Shown: positions 1 through 5,152 of the stretch, in pieces
Numbering within the stretch: the stretch's first letter is position 1
Layout of the letters: every line of letters begins with the position of its first letter
Assembly (NCBI GenBank): GCA_938003565.1
Contig: CALKYB010000205.1
Span: forward strand, 1 to 5,153
From: an uncultured bacterium
GTDB taxonomy: Bacteria; Bdellovibrionota_C; UBA2361; SZUA-149; CALKYB01
Length of the DNA: 5,153 bases
Direction: 5' to 3'
Position numbers and translations under genes: made by a program
Notes under the pieces: model-generated
Told to the model about the DNA's origin: nothing
The model's input: the letters and a program-made list of their open reading frames with translations, nothing else
Database searches by the model: none

Positions 1-714
1 TCCTGCAATCTTCTTGTCTTCAAGCTTACCTTGCATTTTATCGAGGCCCTTAAGAACCTCTGCCGCAGATCTTTCTTGAAATTGCGCAATCCTTACATAA
101 ACAAAACCATTCTCGAGCAATCTATATCTTACACTCTTAACCTTGATAACATCCCGAACAATTTTAATCGGCAACAATCCCGCAGTGCCATCCCGATGCA
201 CTGAAATTGTAATGGAAGACCCTCTGGGTCCGCGCATTTTCTTAACAGCATCAACCAAGGATAAATCTTTAGTAAATTCTTCCTCAATTTTAATGATTTT
301 ATCACCCGACCTAACACCAGCTTTTGCCGCTGGAGAATCTTCTATGGGAGAGACCACTGTTAGTAAATTATCCTTAACCGTTATCTCTATACCTAAACCA
401 CCAAATTTACCTTTAGTCTCTACCTGAAGATCATTGTACATATCAGGTTTAAGATAACCACTGTGAGGGTCAAGGGTTTGCAACATTCCATTTATAGCCC
501 CAACTACGAGCTTATTAAATTCGACCTCTTCGACATAATTCTTTCTAACCAGAGCTATTACGTCAGTGAAATTCTTCAAAGCGGCATAACCATCTTCAAA
601 GTTATCCTTAGCCGAGACTTGACGGACAAAATTAAAAGCAAGCACCATGGAAAGGATTGTCCCCCCAATCAGGAGGTAAAATGTACGCTGGGTCAAAGTA
701 ATAGATTTCTTCAT
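1..714 (-). CDS. ctpA: C-terminal processing protease, S41 family (5' part; partial, runs off the window)
   Basis: This is the first 238 codons of a CtpA/Prc-type periplasmic serine protease, read without a stop to the window edge. An N-terminal hydrophobic segment (about residues 11-27) followed by VSA/KD is a signal peptide or membrane anchor. The region around residues 40-90 carries the usual S41 N-terminal signature, ending in LDPHSGYL (81-88). A PDZ domain follows at about 100-175, with the peptide-binding loop FGGLGIEI (104-111), the PAAKAGVRSGDKI segment and the MRGPRGS turn. The start of the protease core (GFVYVRIAQF, 203-212) is visible. The catalytic Ser/Lys lie beyond the window. 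The ATG at 714 is preceded by TAGG at a workable distance. Family members trim or degrade periplasmic proteins, including peptidoglycan hydrolases and their regulators in some species. This fits the neighbouring EnvC/FtsEX genes, although 408 bases separate it from envC. The family call is secure; the substrate is unknown. Confidence 0.95.
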   Translation of the reverse strand, partial: MKKSITLTQRTFYLLIGGTILSMVLAFNFVRQVSAKDNFEDGYAALKNFTDVIALVRKNYVEEVEFNKLVVGAINGMLQTLDPHSGYLKPDMYNDLQVETKGKFGGLGIEITVKDNLLTVVSPIEDSPAAKAGVRSGDKIIKIEEEFTKDLSLVDAVKKMRGPRGSSITISVHRDGTAGLLPIKIVRDVIKVKSVRYRLLENGFVYVRIAQFQERSAAEVLKGLDKMQGKLEDKKIAG

Positions 715-721
715 GATATGC

Positions 722-748
722 CTAAATTAAAAGCTCTCGCCAAATCAT
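722..748 (-). CDS. Possible 8-codon leader peptide upstream of ctpA
   Basis: An ATG at 748 opens a frame encoding MIWRELLI and ends with TAG at 722-724, seven bases before the ctpA ATG. A GAGGG motif stands 5 bases upstream of this ATG, a better ribosome binding site than many genes have. Its TAG stop overlaps the TAGG that serves as the likely ctpA Shine-Dalgarno, so its translation could couple to ctpA or affect ribosome access. A frame this short can easily arise by chance, and no amino-acid run suggests attenuation, so this is only a candidate. Confidence 0.2.
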   Translation of the reverse strand: MIWRELLI

Positions 749-795
749 GTAATCCCTCAGGTGGTTCTTATCGGGGCTCTCAATGGCCAGTGAGT

Positions 796-807
796 CGTAT
801 ATATACG
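796..807. repeat. Perfect 12-base palindrome in the ctpA leader
   Basis: CGTATATATACG is a perfect inverted repeat with no spacer. It lies about 80 bases upstream of the ctpA start, inside a stretch flanked by TGA and TCA that nearly extends the symmetry. It could be a dimeric regulator site or simply an AT-rich coincidence. No known regulator motif was recognised. Confidence 0.4.
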
Positions 808-823
808 TCACACCAAGGAGGCC

Positions 824-833
824 TTTCTAGAAA
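824..833. repeat. Perfect 10-base palindrome in the ctpA leader
   Basis: TTTCTAGAAA is perfectly self-complementary and lies 17 bases from the 12-base palindrome, between it and the candidate ctpA promoter. If that promoter is real, this site falls within the transcribed leader just after the start point. The function is unknown and chance occurrence is plausible. Confidence 0.3.
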
Positions 834-856
834 CGAAAATTAGGGCCGCCTGAACG

Positions 857-885
857 GTTACAAAGTCCTATCCTAGTATTTTCAA
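857..885 (-). promoter_or_regulatory. Candidate sigma70-type promoter for ctpA
   Basis: On the minus strand, TTGAAA (880-885) and TGTAAC (857-862) are separated by 17 bases, matching the housekeeping consensus at 5/6 and 4/6 positions. Transcription would start near 850 and give a leader of about 135 bases before ctpA. A second, weaker pair (TTGATT and TATGTT, also 17 apart) lies further upstream at about 900-930. The prediction rests on sequence match only. Confidence 0.35.
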
Positions 886-897
886 TGATATAGGACT
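864..897. repeat. Inverted repeat overlapping the candidate ctpA promoter
   Basis: AGTCCTAT (864-871) and ATAGGACT (890-897) are perfect 8-base complements separated by 18 bases, and they bracket the candidate -35 box at 880-885. An alternative pairing of CCTAGT (872-877) with ACTAGG (895-900) shares bases with the first, so the two stems exclude each other. The position suits an operator for a dimeric regulator. As RNA it could form alternative structures, but no U-tract follows on the ctpA strand. Confidence 0.4.
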
Positions 898-1044
898 AGG
901 CAAACATATAAGTGAAGTTAAAAAAAATCAAAACTAGGAAGCTAAAGAGCAAAAATGTTTAGGAGCAAAATTCGGTGAAGAACAAGCCCTTTTTACCGTT
1001 AACTGCCAAGTTCCAAGAGTGACTACATTTTGAGGAGGCGGCGA

Positions 1045-1071
1045 GCTCTTCTCACCCGACAAAAGAAGAGC
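1045..1071 (-). terminator. Hairpin just downstream of envC; possible transcript end without a U-tract
   Basis: GCTCTTCT (1045-1052) and AGAAGAGC (1064-1071) form a perfect 8-base stem with an 11-base loop, about 50 bases after the envC stop. The bases that follow in transcription order are GC-rich rather than T-rich, so it is not a canonical intrinsic terminator. It may instead protect the 3' end of the operon mRNA from exonucleases or mark a Rho-dependent end. The stem is certain from the sequence; the role is inferred. Confidence 0.4.
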
Positions 1072-1122
1072 CAAAAATATTGTCGATAAGATTGATGGGA
1101 AATAGGGGGCTTATTGATACTC

Positions 1123-2358
1123 TCAGCTGGAGGGAGATAGGTAGAGCTCGGGGTTTACCGCCTTGCCTTTTCTCCGAAGTTCAAAGTAAAAATTTCGCCC
1201 TTTTTTATCAACATCTCCAAGAATTGCCACCACCTGTTCGGATCGAACACGATCGCCAACGAAAACTCGAGGTGAAAAAATCCGACCATACAAACTATAA
1301 TACCTCTTGCCATGATCAATGATTATGACCTTGCCATATTCTGGCAATACCTGACTCAAAACAACAGTCCCAGGCGCTATAGAGACCACTTCAGCACGAG
1401 TCTTAGCTTTGATCTCAATTCCCTTTTTCAACAATGTTTCTGAGAACTCGCTATGTTGCTTTTTCCCAAACTTTTGGACAACTCTACCTTCAACTGGCCA
1501 CTTTAGTTTACCCCTAAGCTTTCTTAAATCAAAAAGCTTAATGGGATCAGGGCGCTTAGCAAGAACAGGTTGTGCCTCTATTTGCTCCCCTCCCATCATC
1601 TCTTCTAAAGTCTTGCTCAGCTCAGAAGTCGACTCTTCCAAATTTTTAACTGTCTTTTGAAGCTCTATCTCCTTCGACTTTGAATCAGCGAGCAACTCCT
1701 CTTTTCTTTTCTTGGTTTCTTGAATCTGTTTGGATGTTTTATCCAACTCAAGAAGAGTTTTCTGAAGCTTTGCACCATTGGCTTCCAGAATTTTTTTTTC
1801 ACTTTCAAACCCTGAAAGTGTCGACTCCAGATTTTTTAAATTTTCCAAATTGTTATCCAACACTCGGTTCGAATACTGAACTCGACGATTTAAGTTTTCA
1901 AAATTGGAAGAGCCAAATAAATAATCAAGCAATAACTTTTTCCTGTTAAACTTATATATGGAGACAACCTGCTGATGGAATTCTTCTCTATCCCCCTTAA
2001 CTCGCCCCATCACACCGACAATTTTATCACCTAGTATGCCTTCTTGTTGTTTCAATCCTCCAAGCTCATCGGCAAAAAGTTTTTCTCTCTCAACAAGAAC
2101 TTCAGCCTGACGATCGAGCTTTTGCACCTCCTGATCAATTGCAACTTTATCCAGTCTTAAAAGACGAAGGTTCCTTTCGATGGTCTCAATCTCGGTTTTT
2201 TTAGCTATGAATTCTAATTGAACTTCACTTGGCTGAGCAGGTTGAGCAAGCGCCACATTAGCAAATACTAAAAACAGAGAGTTAAAAAAAATGAACAAAC
2301 AGACAACTGAGAGTCTCAAACCATTCACCCTCCGCCTTCTTTTTATCAATTTAATCAT
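1123..2358 (-). CDS. envC: EnvC-like murein hydrolase activator (coiled coil plus degenerate LytM/M23 domain)
   Basis: The 411-residue protein begins with a basic n-region (KRRRR, 6-10), a hydrophobic core (about 15-35) and a probable signal-peptidase site after ALA (36-38), so it is exported to the periplasm. Long heptad-like, Lys/Glu/Leu-rich coiled coils span roughly 45-116 and 160-256. The C-terminal LytM/M23 fold covers about 285-407 and ends in the EnvC-like FELRRKGKAVNPELYL. The zinc ligands of active M23 enzymes are replaced: HxGxD is KKGIE (311-315), the YxH position is YGR (357-359), and HxH is NFY (389-391). Such degenerate proteins activate septal amidases and are recruited by FtsX. 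The ATG overlaps the ftsX stop as ATGA, giving translational coupling. No clear Shine-Dalgarno precedes it. A later in-frame TTG (codon 14) has AAGGCGGAGG upstream and would also leave a good signal peptide. The gene contains an A9 run (1791-1799) and a T8 run (2284-2291). Confidence 0.92.
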   Translation of the reverse strand: MIKLIKRRRRVNGLRLSVVCLFIFFNSLFLVFANVALAQPAQPSEVQLEFIAKKTEIETIERNLRLLRLDKVAIDQEVQKLDRQAEVLVEREKLFADELGGLKQQEGILGDKIVGVMGRVKGDREEFHQQVVSIYKFNRKKLLLDYLFGSSNFENLNRRVQYSNRVLDNNLENLKNLESTLSGFESEKKILEANGAKLQKTLLELDKTSKQIQETKKRKEELLADSKSKEIELQKTVKNLEESTSELSKTLEEMMGGEQIEAQPVLAKRPDPIKLFDLRKLRGKLKWPVEGRVVQKFGKKQHSEFSETLLKKGIEIKAKTRAEVVSIAPGTVVLSQVLPEYGKVIIIDHGKRYYSLYGRIFSPRVFVGDRVRSEQVVAILGDVDKKGRNFYFELRRKGKAVNPELYLSPSS

Positions 2359-3377
2359 ATCAGGTGGCGATCACCATACTGAGAAGTGGCTATATAACTT
2401 CCCATAGCGGCTATCAGTGTCCCCAAAATTAAGAGTAAAAACAAAGTCGATACCTCTAAAAACTCCAACTGAAGATTTAAAAAGGGCAGCTCTTTAGAAA
2501 AGCTATAACCCTCAACAAACTGATAATAAAGAAAAGCCAAAATACCCAAACCCAATACTGTTCCAAAAAAACCTTGTAAAGCTCCCCCTAAGACAAAGGG
2601 AATATTGACATAACTTTTACTCGCTCCTAACAAGTTCAAAATCTCTCTTTCATCCTTAGCTTTATTCATCAACAGCCTGATACTGTTATTTGCTAAAAAG
2701 CCAACAATTAAAAAGGTTATTCCAAGCCCTATTATTCCAACCATCTTAATAAACTTAATAAGCCCCGAGAGACGATTCGACCAACTTCCACCTCGAATAA
2801 CCTCATCGACTTCAACTCTATTTGCCATGGCATTGATACGATCTTCAGTTGAGTTCAATCCTGTTTCATCCTTTTCAAAGAATATCTCAACCGACGCCGG
2901 CAATGGATTATCTTCATCTAGGGCCTTAAGAAAACTATGGCCTTCACCCAAGTCTTCTTTAAACAACTCCAAAGCCTCCTCTCGAGATATATAGTCAACC
3001 TTGGTGATATTGGGATCACTATCCAAACCACTCAGCAGAAGGTTCATATCGCTCTCGGAGACATCAGTTTTTATGTAAGCTATCAGAGAATTACTCTCGC
3101 CACCTCGGCTTAGCACGCTTGAGAGATTTTGTAGGCAAAGAAGAAAGCTACCCAAAAAGAAAAATAGAACTGTAACGGTAAAGACGAAAATCGAACTACC
3201 GATTGGCATCGATAGTAAATTAGAAAACGTCTGAGAAAAATAATAGGCACAGGCACCAAAAAAACCTCTCTGAGTTGGCTCCTCTGTCGACTTCTGCCAA
3301 TAACGAGTTAAAGCCCCACGACTAATTTCATAAGGCGCATCATTTAATAAAATTGATTTTTGTCCTTGAAAAGACAT
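2355..3377 (-). CDS. ftsX: Cell division protein FtsX, membrane subunit of the FtsEX complex
   Basis: This 340-residue protein is close to the usual FtsX length and has the four-helix FtsX layout. A cytoplasmic N-terminus of about 55 residues is followed by TM1 (about 60-82), a large periplasmic loop (about 83-205), TM2 (211-232), TM3 (259-285) and TM4 (309-330). The periplasmic loop contains the family motif LPASVEIFF (159-167) and a WSNRL segment near TM2. Between TM2 and TM3 lies EREILNLLGAS (243-253), the coupling region that contacts FtsE in this family. FtsX transmits the state of cytoplasmic FtsE to periplasmic partners such as EnvC, the next gene. The ATG at 3377 has AGGA (3385-3388) seven bases upstream. 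It starts 22 bases after ftsE and its TGA overlaps the envC ATG. The assignment is secure. Confidence 0.95.
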   Translation of the reverse strand: MSFQGQKSILLNDAPYEISRGALTRYWQKSTEEPTQRGFFGACAYYFSQTFSNLLSMPIGSSIFVFTVTVLFFFLGSFLLCLQNLSSVLSRGGESNSLIAYIKTDVSESDMNLLLSGLDSDPNITKVDYISREEALELFKEDLGEGHSFLKALDEDNPLPASVEIFFEKDETGLNSTEDRINAMANRVEVDEVIRGGSWSNRLSGLIKFIKMVGIIGLGITFLIVGFLANNSIRLLMNKAKDEREILNLLGASKSYVNIPFVLGGALQGFFGTVLGLGILAFLYYQFVEGYSFSKELPFLNLQLEFLEVSTLFLLLILGTLIAAMGSYIATSQYGDRHLI

Positions 3378-3399
3378 TCCTAGATCCTAATAAGTCAAT

Positions 3400-4092
3400 C
3401 TAAGCGGGTTGGGCGAAATCACCAATCATTTTCCCACTTTCCAAAACGATAGTCCGTTGATTCACTTCTTCCACAATCTCCACATCACTGGTTGCTACCA
3501 CTACAGTAACTCCACAAGAGTGGGCTTCTGCAAGAATGTCGAAAATAGCCTTGCGAGAACCCTTATCGAGACTACCAGAGGGATCATCAGCTAAAATAAT
3601 CTTTGGTTTCCCAACCAAAGCTCTAGCCAAACCAACTCGTTGCTTTTCTTCACTTGAGAGTGATGCAGGGTTTAGGTACAACTTATCCTCCAAACCAAAT
3701 GCTTTAAGGATTTCACCGGCCGCGTCGAGTCTATCCTCAGTTGCTACCCCGACAACCTCTAGGGCAAGGGCAACATTTTCAACAACAGAAGCGCCAGGGA
3801 TAAACTTTGTGTCACGAAACACCAATCCCACACTTCTTCTGAGCCTCGCAATAACTGGGGTAGCAACGTTAGATAAGTCTCTCCCACCAACAATTACACT
3901 ACCATCTGTCGCGGTCTCAGAGCCGTATAATAGTTTAAGCAGAGTAGATTTACCTGATCCACTTCTTCCGGCTAGGAAAATAAATTCACCCTGAGCAATG
4001 GAGAACTCTATATCTTTAAGAGCAGCATCGTCAGGGGGAAATATTTTACTAACACCAATAAGCTTAATAATGTCGGACCTGGTGTTTGTCAC
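3400..4092 (-). CDS. ftsE: Cell division ABC ATPase FtsE with several non-consensus catalytic motifs
   Basis: The 230-residue protein is full length for FtsE and lies directly upstream of ftsX. Walker A is intact (GRSGSGKST, 42-50), the position before it matches the A-loop aromatic (F18), and the D-loop GSLD (173-176) is present. Other motifs depart from FtsE consensus: the Q-loop VFQD is VFRD (Q to R93), the signature LSGGE is LSSEE (144-148), the Walker B catalytic glutamate is aspartate (ADDP, D170), and the H-loop ATHD is ATSD (H to S202). ATP binding looks retained, whereas hydrolysis may be weak or work differently. In the family, FtsE ATP hydrolysis drives FtsX to activate EnvC at the septum. 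The start is GTG at 4092, immediately preceded by an in-frame TAG, so no upstream start exists. The ribosome binding site is weak (GGAA about 10 bases away). The gene lies 51 bases after the unknown secreted protein gene. Confidence 0.93.
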   Translation of the reverse strand: MTNTRSDIIKLIGVSKIFPPDDAALKDIEFSIAQGEFIFLAGRSGSGKSTLLKLLYGSETATDGSVIVGGRDLSNVATPVIARLRRSVGLVFRDTKFIPGASVVENVALALEVVGVATEDRLDAAGEILKAFGLEDKLYLNPASLSSEEKQRVGLARALVGKPKIILADDPSGSLDKGSRKAIFDILAEAHSCGVTVVVATSDVEIVEEVNQRTIVLESGKMIGDFAQPA

Positions 4093-4143
4093 CTAAAGAT
4101 ATTTCCAAAAGAGAACTAAAATGAGCACGATCGGGCTTTCATG

Positions 4144-4692
4144 TTAACCGTCAAGCTTTTTACCCGACTTCAAACTAACCTGAACTCGACCGTCTCGTGT
4201 GCATTTAATTTTTTTCTCACTACTTTTACCAGGTTTAAGTCTAGCGGTAACGGTCTTTCGGGCCAAAGACTTTCCCTTAACATCCTTCGAAACTACATTA
4301 AAAACTCCTGAGTAACTATTCTCTTGACTGGAATTTCGAATGGTAATCTTACACGTGCGATCATCAATATTACTAATACTCGCAGCTAAAGGAGAAACTG
4401 ACTTTTCACCGTCTACCCCCGTAGTACCAACTTGGATAGACTCAGAAACTTCCACAGTGCCATAACTAGCAACAACCCCTGAGACAATTTTCTCTTCTTT
4501 CTCTTCTTTGGCCTCACCTTCCTCGGCCCCAGCTTCTATCCCCTCTGCACTAGTACTCTTAGAAACTGCTTCAGTCGCTGCTGAAGGCTCAGCTTCTAAA
4601 AATTGAGGATGAGCAAACACCAAAAGAGAAAAGCACCCGGCAACAACTTTAATAGTTCCGCAAAAATATGACTCTCGATTACTTTCTTTCAT
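4144..4692 (-). CDS. Small secreted protein of unknown function at the head of the ftsEX-envC cluster
   Basis: The family is not recognised. The 182-residue protein starts with a polar n-region, a hydrophobic core (about 12-29) and a plausible signal-peptidase site near FLEA/EP (31-36). Next comes an Ala/Glu/Ser-rich acidic linker (about 35-69, including repeated EE and KEEK). The C-terminal part (about 70-182) is rich in Val, Ser, Thr and Lys and looks beta-stranded. It has two cysteines (C114 and C164) that could form a disulfide in the periplasm and a very basic end (KKIKC, KSGKK). The ATG at 4692 is chosen over an in-frame ATG at 4770 because GAAGGAG stands eight bases upstream of it, while the 4770 codon has no binding site and lies inside the lon terminator hairpin. 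Its position 51 bases before ftsE suggests cotranscription and a role in the envelope, possibly in division, but that is inference from context only. Confidence 0.8.
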   Translation of the reverse strand: MKESNRESYFCGTIKVVAGCFSLLVFAHPQFLEAEPSAATEAVSKSTSAEGIEAGAEEGEAKEEKEEKIVSGVVASYGTVEVSESIQVGTTGVDGEKSVSPLAASISNIDDRTCKITIRNSSQENSYSGVFNVVSKDVKGKSLARKTVTARLKPGKSSEKKIKCTRDGRVQVSLKSGKKLDG

Positions 4693-4700
4693 TTCGAATA

Positions 4701-4707
4701 CTCCTTC
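4701..4707 (-). promoter_or_regulatory. Strong ribosome binding site that fixes the start at 4692
   Basis: GAAGGAG on the minus strand is followed by an eight-base spacer and then the ATG at 4692. It is the best Shine-Dalgarno match in the cluster and is the main reason for placing the secreted protein's start here rather than 26 codons upstream. Confidence 0.75.
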
Positions 4708-4732
4708 AATTACCAACCAGAACAGCGAGTTT

Positions 4733-4761
4733 AAAATATGCAAAAAAACGAAGCGGCTCAA
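4733..4761 (-). promoter_or_regulatory. Candidate sigma70-type promoter for the unknown gene-ftsE-ftsX-envC cluster
   Basis: TTGAGC (4756-4761) and TATTTT (4733-4738) are spaced by 17 bases, each matching consensus at 4/6 positions. The predicted start near 4726 would give a leader of about 33 bases containing the GAAGGAG site. The -35 box lies in the loop of the lon terminator and the T-run forms part of the spacer, so the two signals overlap. Support is sequence match and position only. Confidence 0.35.
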
Positions 4762-4770
4762 AAGCTTCAT
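4742..4770 (-). terminator. Intrinsic (Rho-independent) terminator of lon
   Basis: On the minus strand, GAAGC (4764-4768) pairs with GCTTC (4750-4754) around a nine-base loop. The stem can be extended outward by one G-T and one A-T pair to seven base pairs, and is followed at once by seven Ts (4742-4748). It lies about 90 bases after the lon stop. This separates lon transcription from the division cluster. Confidence 0.65.
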
Positions 4771-4861
4771 TGTACTTGATAAAATAAGGTTGAATATTAA
4801 CAGGGATTGTAATTCCCAGCCACAGATTTAGCGAACCAACAGCTTGAAGGGCAGAAATAAC

Positions 4862-5152
4862 TCAGGATTTTTCTTTTCTATTCCTATTCCCCTTACCAGA
4901 TGGCTTCTTAGCCCCTAGGGGATCCCTATTAGCTTTAGGAGAAATAATAGGCTCCGGCTTACCGTCCACCTCAACAGCTTTTCGAACTGACAAACTCGTT
5001 GGCTTCTCCACTAAAGCCTCTTGAATAACCTCAAAAGCACTAGCCACAGGAACAAACTCCAAAGTCTCCTTTAAATGCTGCGGCAATTCTGAAATCTCAT
5101 CACTGTTCTCGGAAGGAATAATTACTTTACTAATCCCTACCCGCAGGGCTGC
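4862..5152 (-). CDS. lon: ATP-dependent protease Lon, C-terminal end (partial, 5' end outside the window)
   Basis: The 96 visible residues begin with AALRVGISKVIIPSEN and continue with ELPQHLKETLEFVPVASAFEV. This is the characteristic end of the Lon S16 protease domain (AA.R.GI..V.IP..N...L.E.P..V...L...PV....EV). The catalytic Ser-Lys dyad and AAA+ domain lie upstream, outside the window. After the usual end point (EALVEK, residues 45-50) there is a tail of about 46 residues rich in Lys, Arg, Pro and Gly, ending in KGNRNRKEKS. E. coli Lon has only a short tail here, so the extension is unusual. An internal TTG at 5086 could be mistaken for a start, but the frame is open to the window edge. 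Lon degrades misfolded and regulatory proteins in the cytoplasm. A terminator follows the gene. Confidence 0.88.
   Translation of the reverse strand, partial: AALRVGISKVIIPSENSDEISELPQHLKETLEFVPVASAFEVIQEALVEKPTSLSVRKAVEVDGKPEPIISPKANRDPLGAKKPSGKGNRNRKEKS

Larger units (their letters stand above)
715..1122. other. 408-base stretch without a convincing gene between envC and ctpA
   Basis: No reading frame on either strand looks like a protein-coding gene. Plus-strand frames here are short and run antisense into neighbouring genes, and minus-strand ATGs give only very short frames. The stretch holds, in ctpA reading order, a hairpin just after envC (1045-1071), an A/T-rich section (about 900-960), an inverted repeat overlapping a candidate promoter (857-897), two perfect palindromes (824-833 and 796-807) and a possible 8-codon leader ORF ending next to the ctpA start. 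It is much longer than the other gaps in the cluster, so it probably holds the ctpA control region. A small RNA cannot be excluded, but nothing specific supports one. Confidence 0.6.

Noticed and set aside
129..427. Overlapping open frames on both strands inside the ctpA region
   Set aside because: They lie in other frames over a clearly conserved S41/PDZ protein and show no recognisable protein features.
815..821. Perfect AAGGAGG on the plus strand
   Set aside because: No ATG, GTG or TTG follows at a usable distance, so it does not mark a gene.
463..843. 126-codon plus-strand frame running antisense to the ctpA start and leader
   Set aside because: No ribosome binding site and no family resemblance; it mostly mirrors the ctpA N-terminus.
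1080..1949. Plus-strand frames antisense to envC
   Set aside because: Their composition is that of a reverse-complemented coiled-coil gene, with no supporting initiation signals.
3409..3994. Plus-strand frames antisense to ftsE, up to 152 codons
   Set aside because: Explained by the codon use of the conserved FtsE frame on the other strand.
4633..4650. Lipobox-like VVAGC (residues 16-20) in the secreted protein
   Set aside because: The segment before the Cys is short and interrupted by Lys, and the hydrophobic core continues after it, so an ordinary signal peptide fits better than a lipoprotein one.
4693..4770. Upstream start (ATG at 4770) giving a 208-residue version of the secreted protein
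   Set aside because: The codon lies in the lon terminator hairpin, lacks a ribosome binding site, and adds a second hydrophobic stretch before a good signal peptide. The ATG at 4692 has GAAGGAG eight bases upstream.
4803..4817. GGGA/TCCC small inverted repeat after lon
   Set aside because: Only a four-base stem without a T-run; the terminator at 4742-4770 is far better.
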